From Phanerochaete sordida (taxonomy: Eukaryota; Basidiomycota; Agaricomycetes; Polyporales; Phanerochaetaceae), in the NCBI GenBank assembly GCA_019973155.2, contig BPQB01000001.1:1178001-1242000 (forward strand): 64,000 nt of DNA, read 5' to 3'. The notes under the pieces are model-generated. The model did not search any database and had not been told where the DNA came from. It saw only the letters and a program-made list of their open reading frames with translations. A program made the position numbers and the translations under genes. Shown here one piece after another: positions 22,351-32,783 of the stretch. The stretch's first letter is position 1. The number at the start of each line of letters is the position of its first letter.

Positions 22351-22940
22351 CTAAGCCAGGTTGCCGACTCCCAAAACCCCACGATTGTTCGCGAGGGCGG
22401 CTGCCACCTTGGCTTGGATGCCTAGGCTGGAGAGCTTGCTCCTGCTCTTATTCTTCAGGCGCCAGGTATCGAAGCCCTCGGTAACGTCGTCGTTCTTCGC
22501 GTAGATGTGAACGCAACAGTGATTCTCCTTGGGGCTCGTGCCCCAAGCTATGGTGTTGCTAAGCCGACCGCTAATGTGGATGCGTTCGTAAGGACGCGTG
22601 GTAGAGTGGTGCAGCTCGCTCCTGCAATGCGGAAAATTGAACAATTATAGGCTGCTGTTAGGTTTAAAGTGCTCACGTAGCTAGCATGACTGCAGCGGGG
22701 AACGATACTGTGGAGCTAGGGAACCTGCCTTTAACGTCCTTCACTAATTCAGCTTCTAATGCAAGGGTCAGGTTGAGATTTGCTTACAGGATGGTTGTTG
22801 TTGAATGCTTTGAACCATTTGTCGATGATGAGGAGCTCGGACTTGAGCTCGGCGTCGGTCATGAGATTATGAGGATAAATGACGAGGAGTGCGGCGTGGT
22901 CACCGCCGGTTGTTGAACTGCGAATCGTCGCTGAAGCCAT
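22351..22940 (-). pseudogene. Small hypothetical gene, reading frame does not close cleanly
   Basis: Three exon-like pieces are visible. The first (to about 22790) reads MASATIRSSTTGGDHAALLV and on to a KWFKAFNNNHP end. The second (about 22679-22749) reads LVKDVKGRFPSSTVSFPAA. The third (to the stop at 22351) contains HHSTTRPYERIHISGRLSN and ends NNRGVLGVGNLA. Exons 2 and 3 join in frame, but the obvious GTAAGC donor after exon 1 and the TTAG or GAAG acceptors leave exon 2 one base out of frame. Either a base differs here, an unusual splice site is used, or the gene is decaying. No family is recognised. It may instead be functional with a shorter exon 1 ending at the GTGACC donor after residue 12. 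Confidence 0.35.
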
Positions 22941-23807
22941 TTGTGCAATGCGAATGAGGAGGGGAAGAATATCGATGAAATAAACCCCGATTGGTGCAAG
23001 TTTTATACTGAGTACTTACAGTCTGTTTTGCACAACAAAGCTGCTGCTCGAAAGGGTCCCTTTGACGTGACACAGCTCTATGCAGTAGTCGAGCAGAGTT
23101 TGCGCTGTCGTGGTGGCGCATCCTTTCCGCCTTGGTGAGAAAGTCAGCGGGTCCGGCAAGAGGACTAGTCTGGCTCAACAAATGTACTATGTTGGTGCGT
23201 TTCCAGAAAGTATGGGCGATGCTGTTGAAGCCAGCAGAAAGTGTCAAATTGTATGATCGTAATAATCATGGATACTTACAATTAACATCACCGTCATAGT
23301 ATGGTCGGATACACCGGAGCCTCTGCTATGGAAGCAGATCAACGAGCACAGGTTCTGCAGACTGATCCTGCGGACCGATGGCCGCTGCCCGTTCCAATGC
23401 CAGAGGAAGCAGCGAAGACAGCTGTGTGGACCCTTTCTGGATCCAAATACGCCCAGCCACGGCGCCATGAGTTGGACATTCATTGCGCTTCTGCTGCTAA
23501 GAATTATCATGAGTCACTCTACTACTGACATTAGACGAACACTCACGTGCATGTAGACTTGATTAATGAGGTCGCTGATTTATGGGCAGCATGCTGCGCG
23601 TACTCTCATCTTTGTAGGTCGAATATCATGAGTAGTCAGCAAAGTGCAGGCCTAGAGGCTAGGGCTGCTGGGAGTCCGAGGGACACGGTCGGTGGATGCA
23701 GTTGGCGTGAAACCCTTTTACGTGCGCCATCAATTCTGCACGAGGCGCGTGGACGGCGCGGGACAGCGGAAGTGAAAGCGGCCTCTTCGCTCTCACCACC
23801 ATCTCAG
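22941..23807. other. Unresolved region between small gene and aspartyl aminopeptidase
   Basis: About 870 bases. The minus strand shows protein-like fragments with matching GTAAGT donors (near 23026 and 23275), for example FLTKAERMRHHDSANSARLL and HGAVAGRIWIQKGSTQLSS, while the plus strand has a clean 75-codon frame from ATG 23301. None resembles a known family, so I cannot decide the coding strand. The last ~100 bases hold the promoter and 5' UTR of the aminopeptidase gene. Confidence 0.35.
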
Positions 23808-25588
23808 ATGACCATGATAGCACAAGCTGGCCCAGAAGCCGCCTCCAGGCTCATCTCCTTCGTCAACGCGTCCCCGACGCCCTTCCACGCCGTGCGCACC
23901 GCCGTCACCAGGCTCGAGCAGGCCGGCTTCCGCAAGGTGGGCCTCACTCATCGCCCAGACTGCCTTCAGACTGCACAGCGCACAGCTCAGGGAGGCAGAC
24001 GAGTGGGATGATGTCCTGAAGCCGGGAGGCAAGTACTACCTCACAAGGTGAGCGTGTGCGCCCGACGTACGTACGCGGCACCCGTACTCATCCCGCGCAG
24101 AAACCAGTGTGCGCTGCTAGCATTCACGCTTCCGCAGAAGTGGAAGCCTGGTGCTGGCGTGTCCATCGTCGCTACACATATCGACAGCCCTAACCTGAGG
24201 GTGAGTAGCCTGCGCACCAATGTCCGCCGTGCATCGCTCACGCCCGCTTTGTAGGTACGCCCCGTGTCGAAGAAGACTAAGCTTGGGTACCTCCAAGTCG
24301 GCGTCGAGACCTATGGCGGTGGCATCTGGCACTCGTGGTTCGACCGTGACCTATCTCTCGCGGGCCGTATCGTCGTCGCCGACAAGAAGGGTGGCTACAC
24401 CTCGAAGCTCGTGAAGATTGACCGTCCATTGATGCGCATTCCCACCCTCGCCATTCATCGTACGTATATAGTTGATGCATACATATCCCCGTCATATTCA
24501 TTTCGACAAGTGGACAGGGCCGTCAACGACGGATTCAAATTCAACAGGGAGAGTGAATTTGTTCCCATCGCTGGCCTCGTAGAGGAGCAGCTTAACTCGG
24601 AGAAGAAAGAAGCGTCGACTGGCCAGAAGCCGGAGGCCTCTAGCATTCAGGATAACCATCACCCCGCTCTCCTTGCACTGCTTTCCGAGGAATTGTCTGT
24701 CTCACCCGAAGAGATCCATGACTTTGAGCTGTAGGGATCCTTGTGGCAACCGAGGCTCGAGTGGTATACTCACTCGTCGCGTGACAGGCACTTATACGAT
24801 GTTCAGCCAGCGACCTTCGCCGGAATCAGCAATGAGTTCGTCTTCTCACCACGTTTGGACAACCAATTTTCCTCGTACGTCAGCCACGCATTTTCAGCAC
24901 TCTCTGTTGCTCACAGATGTGACTGTTAGCTTTGCTGCTGTGGAGGCAATCGCGGGCCACGCATCGGCGTCATCCTTCCCCACCCTCGAGGGCAACGTGA
25001 ACTGCATCGCGCTCTTCAACCACGAGGAGATTGGCTCGGTGTCCTCCTCAGGCGCAGAATCGTCCCTGATCCCGTCGCTGCTGCAGCGCCTCTCGCCGTC
25101 GCCGCAGGCGTGGGCGCAGTCGATCGCGCGCTCTTTCCTCGTGAGCTCGGACGTGTCGCACGCGGTGCACCCGAACTACAGCAGCAAGCATGAGGAGAAC
25201 CACCAGCCGCGCATGAACGGCGGCGTCGTGATCAAGACGAACGCGAGCCAACGCTACGCGAGCGACGCCATCGGCAGCTTCGTCGTCAAGAAACTCGTCG
25301 AGCGCAAGGGCGGGCGCGTGCAGGAGTTCGAGGTCCGCAACGACATGTGCGTCGCGCCGTCTCTGGTTGCGTGCTGCGAAACTGACGCTCCGCAGGCCCT
25401 GCGGCTCGACCGTCGGACCGATGCTCTCCAAGATCGGCGTCCGCACCGTCGACGTCGGCTGCGCCATCCTGTCGATGCACTCCATCCGCGAGCAGGCCGG
25501 TGCGAAGGATGTGCAGAGCCTCATCGACCTCTTCGCGTCGTTCTTCGAGGGCTTTGCAGACCTCGACCGCGAGCTGACCGTAGAGTAG
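23808..25588 (+). CDS. Aspartyl aminopeptidase (M18 family, DNPEP/Ape4-like)
   Basis: Multi-exon gene; the first exons are 23808-23936 and 23986-24047, and the third starts at 24101. The protein starts [18 protein letters not shown], followed by [10 protein letters not shown], a conserved M18 N-terminal block. Zinc-binding regions are clear: [12 protein letters not shown] (His and Asp ligand region), then [29 protein letters not shown] (bridging Asp), [17 protein letters not shown] (catalytic Glu pair) and [12 protein letters not shown]. The tail [15 protein letters not shown] is also family-typical and carries a metal-ligand His. M18 enzymes form large tetrahedral cytosolic or vacuolar peptidases removing N-terminal Asp/Glu. 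An intron at about 24733-24789 removes an in-frame TAG in GAG-CT|gtaggg. The gene converges on IMP4, with 89 bp between stop codons. Confidence 0.95.
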
Positions 25589-25677
25589 ACTATGGTATCC
25601 GAGCAGGCATTAGATATACAACAGTGCGTGGGACAGCTACAGAATGCGGGGTGGGGTGCAGGCGTGAGGGGCAGGGT

Positions 25678-26942
25678 TTACCGCCGCGCCTTTTTCGACT
25701 TGGGCTCCTCGGAGTCCTCTTGTGCGGCGCGGCCAGGACGCGGCGCAGGGCCTGTGAGCAGGTTCCGCTTCTTGGCTGTTCGTGAGTACGTCGAGAGGAC
25801 CCACTCCTTGTCCGCCTCGATTTGCTCTATCGTCCCTAGCCGAATCTCGTACGCTGCAGGGGATATGTAAGTGGACGCATGAGATCTATTGGGACAGACG
25901 TACGCTTCATCTCAAACCGAGGACCGACTTCGGCGAGCTGGACTTGTTTTGGTGGTATCTTGACGAAGACATGGTGCCTATGAGGTACAATTCCGTCAGC
26001 AACACTCTTTGCGACGCGAGAACAAAGCACACGCACCGGAACGAGATGAAGTCGTCTTCATTGGAGAACGTCATTACACGCTTGCTGTCCTCCTTCGGTA
26101 CGGGGAAGAGGTACTTGAGGACGTCGCGTATCCGTCCACCGAGCGGCGAGCTGAAGTTCTCGAAAATAAGATGTGGGTACTGTTCGGACACGGTCGACTC
26201 CTTGTACGACGCGATGTCGTGCCTGAGGTTCACGTTGTTGAGCGTGAAGAACACCGTCGGTCCGTGTGGGAAGTGCGAGACGATCATGGCGTCTGGTGCG
26301 GACTATGTTTAGTGGAGGGCCCGTCGCACGAGCGGGATGGTACGCACCTGGGACACCGCGGTGCTCGTGGAGGATTACGAGGTCGGTGACGTCGTTCGCA
26401 CGACAAGCGTCCGCAAGCTCTTTTACGACGTAGTTTCCGCGGTTTATACGATGTGAGTTGGGGAAGACAAGGCGCATTTCCTGTCACGGAGTAAGTACCG
26501 AACTGCCTGCGGCAGTTTACAGTCAGCACACACCTTTGCAAACTGCAAAAGCTTCGAGCTTGGATCTCTTGATGTGGTAACAATGATTTTAGGGTCCAAG
26601 ATTCCCGCCCTAGAGTACTCGTTGTCGACGTGTGTTGACGGCTCTGCGAATGCGTTCAGCCTCGGCATACGCATGCAGCTATGCAACTAGCACGCACCTG
26701 CTTGCGCCTCATCAAACGCAAGGTCCTTCCCCAGCTCCTTCGCATTCTTCCTCAGCTCCGTGGGCAGCGCCTTGCCCGACGCAAGCGCATCCTTGACCTG
26801 CTGCTTCCGCTCCCATGTCTGGCGTTCCTGCGATTCGAGGGACTTTGCGTAGATGTACTGCCTGCGTTCTCGTGCTTGCCGACGAATCTGAAAGCAAGTC
26901 AGTGGCTGCAGTGCGCAGATGAGCCTCCAATGCACACACCAT
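25678..26942 (-). CDS. IMP4: U3 snoRNP protein IMP4 (Brix domain)
   Basis: The first coding exon is only the ATG (26940-26942), followed at once by a GTGTGT donor and a 52-nt intron; coding resumes at 26887 with [18 protein letters not shown]. This matches the invariant IMP4 start, M-[IL][10 protein letters not shown]. The Brix domain follows: [20 protein letters not shown], then [57 protein letters not shown] and [18 protein letters not shown]. The C terminus is rich in Lys/Arg, like other nucleolar proteins. IMP4 binds U3 snoRNA with MPP10 and IMP3 in the SSU processome needed for 18S processing. It lies within 9 kb of UTP12, a member of the same particle, but distance and orientation give no sign of co-regulation. 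Confidence 0.95.
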
Positions 26943-27234
26943 GGCGGTGAAGATGGGTGGGACAGTCTGGGTGTACGGACAGAGGGAGAGCACTGGACAG
27001 GACACAGAGCCGTGATGCCGGTGACTTTTTGCGAGAATCTAATCTCGATCCAGCTTTGATCGGGCGTTCATTTGCAGGACTCCGTGCACCGCTGCGCGCT
27101 TGCTCGCCTTCGTGGCGTGTGCCACAGGCGCTCAAGCACAGGAGTTCCCGGCGGACGTGATACCTGTGCAAATGGTTCAACGGACAGCGACGAGTCATCA
27201 CTGACTTTGTGGTGGACAGATGGGATTGGTTTGC

Positions 27235-29560
27235 CTAAAACTGCCTCAGGTATATTACAGAGAGCCTGACAAAAGCCCACACTAGCCCCACCGCACAGTA
27301 CACGCTCGTGAGCATCAGCGGCAGGAACTCCAGTGCGGACGGCTCCACGGAATTCTGGACGCCCGGCGCGCAATGCTCGCCGTCCACGCATGCTGTAACA
27401 TTATGCGATACTGAAGCTGAGACGCGGGAGCGGGCGAAGATGGGGAACAGCGTCACGAAGAGCTGCAGGAGGGCGAATCCCGCGATGTAGAGGCGTTCGA
27501 GACCATCGAGGATGACCCAAGGCAGAGAGGTTGGGAACCTTCGTATCGGTCATGTCAGTATTGATAGTGAGAACCGACGCGGACTTAGGGTTACGCACTC
27601 GTACATGCGTTTGCTCAAGGGCTCGATGGTGAGAACCGCCCAGCCTAGCGAATATGCAATCTTGACGAAAGTCTCTGTGGACGGCATGATGACTGGTAGC
27701 AGCCGCTGATAAGAAGCGATACTCACCTGCTGGTGTAAACAGCAGTGGAAACAGCGAGAACACGCCGCTCACAGACGCTATTGTGAATGTCCTGAAGAGG
27801 GCGTTGTTCTCTGCAGCGAGAAGGCTAATGAGAGATGGTAAGCGCCGCTCGCATCGACAAGAGTACTGTACTGACCTAAGTGGGACCAGTACAAGCAAAA
27901 TTGCCTTCTCGTGTACATGCCAGCCAAACATGAAAGAAGTATAGCCACAGAGCGTCAGCGCTGCAACGAACGACTTGTAGGTCGGAGCGCGCCATAGCTT
28001 GACCAGGTAGATCTACAGAGAGTTCGAGCCTTGAGGGTGCGACAACCGCTTAAGATGCACGCACCATCTGGAATGCTATCGTAATAATGAATGTGTGGAT
28101 TGGCTTCACGTTTGGTATCACCGCGAAGACCGTGTCCCCGACCAGACCACGGGAAGTCGAGGTAACACCGGCATCGTTTATTTGCAAGCCCTGGATATTG
28201 AAGATTTGTGCCACTACAGCCATATGAGCCTCTGGCATTACTCTGACTGAGAACATTACTTACCCTTGAGGAGCACACGGTCGGCAGCGGTGACAAGAGC
28301 CCACACGTTCGGCGCCCAATACGCGTGGTTCAGCCCACGGGTGAAGGGGAAGAGGCGGCTCAGCAGCTGCGGGAGCTGGCCCATCAGAAGGAAAGGGCCC
28401 AGTGACGCCAGGAAGACCAGTATAACGGCGTTCGCGAGTGAGAGAAAACGTCCTGGGAGAAGCTCGCCAGACGGCGAGAGGCAGAAGGCGCGCAGCAGGT
28501 AGACGAAGTACGCAGGCTGCTTAAGCGTCAGCTTCCTATACTGATCTTGAGAAAAAACGACGTACAGCGAGGTACATATAAATATGCTTGAAGTTGAGCA
28601 GCACAGCAAAAAGGAAGCCGCTGGCGAGCTTGTTCCCCTGGAACTCGGAGGTCAGACGGTTCAGGTCTCCGTGCGCATTGCAACGTACGTTTCGAGCCAT
28701 CAGAATCGACCACAAAAGAATGCCGAACATGAAGCCGTTGTACTGGAAATGTATGTGGTCCACGATGAGGAACCCTGGGTGCAAGAACAGCGATGCTGAA
28801 ATGATGCGCTGAATGGAGGGATCTACTGCGCCTCGTATGAATCTGTGCATGGGGTTAGCAGTGCTCATCCCGCCTACCTCATGGTAGAACGTACCTCTGT
28901 AGAGCCAATGCCAGCACCAGCTCCGTCGCGATGACGGTGGCGCGCTGGTACGCTATTACGCTCCACGAGTCGTAGTTCAGGTTCGTGAGCTCGACGATCT
29001 TCGGGTCTACGAAGGACGCAGGTATGGAGAGGAGCTTCTCGAAGTAGGCGAAGAAAGGCGGGTAGTCAAGAGCTGGCAGGTTTCAGTCTGAGCTTGGCCT
29101 CTGCAAGGAGAGAATGTACACGCACTCCACTCCGATGTAGCCTGCATGCAAGCTCAGCACTGCCGGCAGGACGACTCTTCAGCGTACTCACGTCATAGTA
29201 CCAGCGCGACATCGGCAGCGAGTGCGTGATCGCCAGCCAGTTGCGGTGCACCTCAAAGTCTGTCGAGCGGCTGCGCAGACACAGCGCACGCTGGTTCACT
29301 AAATGACATTCCGAGCAAGCGGTGGGTACATACTACGCGGGGAACAGCAGCAGCTTCAGACACGTGGAGACCAGGAGGATGTCCCACTCCGCCTTCGTGA
29401 CATCCTTCAGCCACCCCGCGACGTCGAGCCGCGCGAGGAGCCCGCCGTGTTTCTTGTCGTCCCCGGCGTCGCTCGCAGGCTCCGCGCGCGTCGGTTCCTC
29501 GCTGAACGTCGTGCGCTTCGTCGGCGAGCTCGCGGAGCTCACAGAGCGCCTTCGCTGCAT
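27235..29560 (-). CDS. ALG8: Dolichyl-P-Glc:Glc1Man9GlcNAc2 alpha-1,3-glucosyltransferase ALG8
   Basis: Multi-exon membrane protein of the ALG6/ALG8 family. The N terminus ([20 protein letters not shown]) is a basic cytosolic tail. It is followed by the first membrane span, [20 protein letters not shown], the ER-lumenal [11 protein letters not shown] motif, and [38 protein letters not shown] then distinguishes ALG8 from ALG6. Many hydrophobic spans continue to the end, ...[22 protein letters not shown]8 adds the second glucose to the lipid-linked oligosaccharide in the ER lumen before oligosaccharide transfer to proteins. It is divergent from VMA21, with a 193-bp shared promoter. The exon count, about ten, was not checked at every junction. 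Confidence 0.93.
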
Positions 29561-29753
29561 CGCGTCCTATTCCAGTTCCAGCAAGAAATGATATGAGAGA
29601 GTCCAGGCGGGGTATCGGCAAGCGGGAGGAGTGGAACGGGCGAGGGAAGCGGACACGCCGGGGATGCGCTGGTATTGGTCCACGTGACGACAGACGCGTG
29701 CGCCGACGCGTCGGCGCTTTGGCGCCAGGCTCTGAGCTTCACCGCGTACCACG

Positions 29754-30144
29754 ATGAGCGAGCGTGCCGCAGTAGCGAACGTGACGGCGCAGACAGCCGA
29801 GCAAGGGTGCGTATGCTGCCGGGTTTTGGTTATTGTGCGCTGACACGACTCGGTGGACAGAGGGGTCCTGTTCAAGCTGCTCCTCTTCAGCGCGGCGCTT
29901 GCGATTGCGCCGCTGTCTTCGTATTTCTTGTCTTTGAACTATGTGTGGAATGGTGAGTCCGTTGTCTGCTCTCAATGTTCTGCATGCTTAAGCTTTGTGT
30001 CTAGGTAATTCAACCTACGCTGCTATCACGGCTATCGTCGCCGCGAACGCGGTCTTGGTAGCGTACATCGCAGTGTCTCTGCAGGAGGAGCGCAAGGCAC
30101 AGGCCCAACCAGTAGCGAAGGCCGAAAGCAAGAAGGACAAATAG
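29754..30144 (+). CDS. VMA21: V-ATPase assembly factor VMA21
   Basis: Three exons (29754-29806, 29861-29952, 30005-30144) encode 94 residues. Two membrane spans are separated by a short polar loop: span 1 LFKLLLFSAALAIAPLSSYF and span 2 from AAITAIVAANAVLVAYIAVS. The C-terminal ...AESKKDK is a dilysine-type ER retrieval signal, as in yeast Vma21. The protein works in the ER, helping assemble the V0 sector of the vacuolar proton pump. Length, topology and retrieval signal all fit the family, so a function elsewhere is unlikely. Confidence 0.93.
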
Positions 30145-30411
30145 TCATATACCCCAGCTCTGTCGACAGTGTCACAAAACACACAAGTGAAATTCATTCT
30201 AATCCGGATGCATATATTGCTTTTGGCGTTAACCTGGAATACTAGAAGTACAGAACAATGCTGAGTCGACCGACGAGAACAAAACTATACAGAGCAGACA
30301 GTGATAAGATAGGTGCAAAGGAGATAGTGTGTGTCGCGATGCGTCGAGAGATGATGGGTGTCACGAATAAAGATAAACATAGGGTAAGAGCGTCCACACA
30401 TACGAACGCAT

Positions 30412-31951
30412 CTAGAAGTCCTCGTCGAGAGAGCTGACAGGGGATGGTCAGCAGCAGTCTAGGTACTAGACACGATAAGGATACTCACAAAGTCTTCGTT
30501 GAGGTCACCTCAGAGGTCGTGCTCTGCGCCGAGGTGCTGACACCGGCCTTGGAGTAGTCCGACACGCGCTTCTCGAAGAAGTTGGTCTTGCCCTGGAGCG
30601 AGATCATGTCCATGAAGTCGAAGGGGTTGGTCACGTTGTAGAGCTTGTCGTCACCGAGCGCGACGAGCAGGCGGTCCGCGACGAACTCGATGTACTGGCA
30701 CATGAGCTTCGCGTTCATGCCGATGAGCGCAACGGGCAGAGCATCTGCGAGAACGATAAGTATGATGCGGACGGGCGCAGTAGGGAAGCAGCGTACCAGA
30801 CAAGAACTCCTGCTCGATGGCGACGGCCTCCACAATGATCTTGCGGACGACCTCGGGGTGCGGCCGCCTCTTGAGGTGGGTGAAGAGGAGGCAGGCGAAG
30901 TCGGTGTGCATGCCCTCGTCACGGCTGATGAGCTCGTTGGAGAAGGTAAGGCCAGGCATGAGGCCACGCTTCTTGAGCCAGAAGATCGACGCGAATGAGC
31001 CCGAGAAGAAGATGCCCTCGACCGCAGCGAACGCGACGAGGCGCTCGGCGAAGGACGACTTCGTGTCCGAGATCCAGCGGAGAGCCCAGTCGGCCTTCTT
31101 CTTGATGCACGGGATGGTCTCGATGGCGTCGAAGAGGTGCTCGCGCTGCTTCGGATCCTTGATATAGGTGTCGATGAGCAGGGAGTAGGTCTCGGAGTGG
31201 ATGTTCTCCATCATGATTTGGAAGCCGTAGAAGCACCGGGCCTCAGCGGCCTGCACCTCGTTCGAGAAACGCTCAACGAGGTTCTCGTTGACAATGCCGT
31301 CCGACGCAGCGAAGAACGCGAGCACGTGTGAGATGAAGTACCGCTCCTTGTCGTTGAGGCGGTTGGTCCAATCGTGTTGATCCTTGGAGAGGTCCATCTC
31401 CTCGGCCGTCCAGAAAGAGGCCTCGGCCTTCTTGTACATTTGCCAGATCTGGCGCGACGCGTCGCGTCAGTGGGCGGTAATGAAACACGGTACGCGACAC
31501 GAACCTCAGGGTATTGGATAGGGAAGAGAACGAAGCGACGCTTGGACTCCATGAGGAGGGGCTCCATGTCTGTGTCGCGTCGCGGTCAGGATATGGAGGC
31601 ATCGCAAAATTTTCAAACATACGTTCTGGGAGGTCGACCTGGCCGACAAAGCGGGTCCTGAGCGCGGCAAGCTCCTCATCATCTGCCTGGGACTTCTCCT
31701 CGACCACAGGCTTGGTCGGCTTGGCATCGTCGAAGGCAATGGCCTCGATCTTCACGCGCTTGCTGGGGGTGTTGAGGGAGAGCTCGTCGAGCGCCTTGGC
31801 GGCCTGAGACGAGGAAGGGAGTGAGATGAGGACGCGTCGTGAGACGTTATACACGCGTAGAACGTACCCTCTTCGACGGAGAGATCTTAGTGGGGGTGGT
31901 GTAGAAAGGCTCGGGGGAGACAGCGCGGGGAGGGGTGCGGAGGCCAGACAT
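30412..31951 (-). CDS. RNR2: Ribonucleotide reductase small subunit (R2), copy 1
   Basis: Class Ia R2 subunit, the dimer that makes the tyrosyl radical for dNTP synthesis. The N terminus [19 protein letters not shown] has several SP/TP sites, common in fungal Rnr2. Conserved blocks include [28 protein letters not shown] (first iron-ligand Asp), [14 protein letters not shown] (Glu and His ligands plus the radical Tyr), [12 protein letters not shown] (Glu) and [14 protein letters not shown] (Glu and His). The last intron splits the tail, which reads KTFSLDEDF after splicing; this C-terminal peptide docks the R1 subunit. All catalytic residues are present, so this is presumably the main active subunit. 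It is divergent from a second R2 gene at 32784. Confidence 0.96.
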
Positions 31952-32783
31952 AGTTATAGAGATACAGGGTACGACGTCAAAGAGATGTTACAGAGGATAT
32001 GAGGCAGGAGCTGTGAGGAGGGGGGTGGTCGTGGTGCGTGGTGAAGGAGAGGCCAGCGAAAACCGGCGCCTTTTATGCTGTCCGTTGAATTTACGCGTTG
32101 TTTTGCCCATTCAACAGGCCGTGTCGTGTCTGTTTGCCCTTGTTGTCGCGCCGCCCGTTGAACGCTTCCCGTTTGGGCCGGCCGGTTCCCACTCCGGCGC
32201 CCCCGTCGGCCGAGGCCTGCCGGATGGGGCGAAAATGAACACACGCTGGCGGGGCTACGGCGGGCAACCATCACCGGCAGCGGCCGGACGCGGAATTGAT
32301 CGCCGTCACGGTCATCGCGTACGCGTCGCGTCGGACAAATGCCCGTTCCCTCTGCCTTTGCGGGCAAGGAGTCTCTGTCGAGACCCTCCAGGGCCCATAG
32401 AAGCGAACCTTCCACATAAGGGAACTGTGTACCCAGAAGGGGTAGCCCGCCTGTGAAGTAGCCGCTACGAAGGACAACCGCGCGAGACGTTTGGCAATCC
32501 CTGACTCCACGAAGTGACACGACGGGGCCGCACCCCAAAACTCATATCACGCTGGCTGTCGCGTCGCACATGCCAAGAAGGCACACAGAGTCTCACGAAT
32601 TTGAAGACGCGTCGTGCGACGCGCTAGGCTGACTAAATGGGGCGCTCATGCGCACGTGAGCAACGGATGCAGTGCGTGACGACGTGACGCACCGCGATTC
32701 ATTTTCGCGCGGCCTCAAGCTCGCCCGCCGACCGCGGAAGAAAATCAAATACTCTTTGTCCGCTACCTCCATCTCTGCCAGAC
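31952..32783. promoter_or_regulatory. Shared divergent promoter of two RNR small-subunit genes, with ACGCGT sites
   Basis: The 832 bases between the two R2 start codons contain ACGCGT (the Mlu I cell-cycle box bound by MBF: Mbp1 or Cdc10 with Swi6) at 32093-32098, 32321-32326 and 32607-32612. Two more copies lie in the first intron region of copy 1, at 31832-31837 and 31853-31858. MCB boxes drive G1/S expression of RNR genes in yeasts; use of the same site here is inference. ACGCGT occurs elsewhere in this GC-rich window, so only the clustering is notable. Confidence 0.6.

Noticed and set aside
23301..23528. 75-codon plus-strand frame MVGYTGASAMEADQ
   Set aside because: Clean but short, no homologue recognised, and competing minus-strand exon-like fragments with splice donors make its coding status undecidable.
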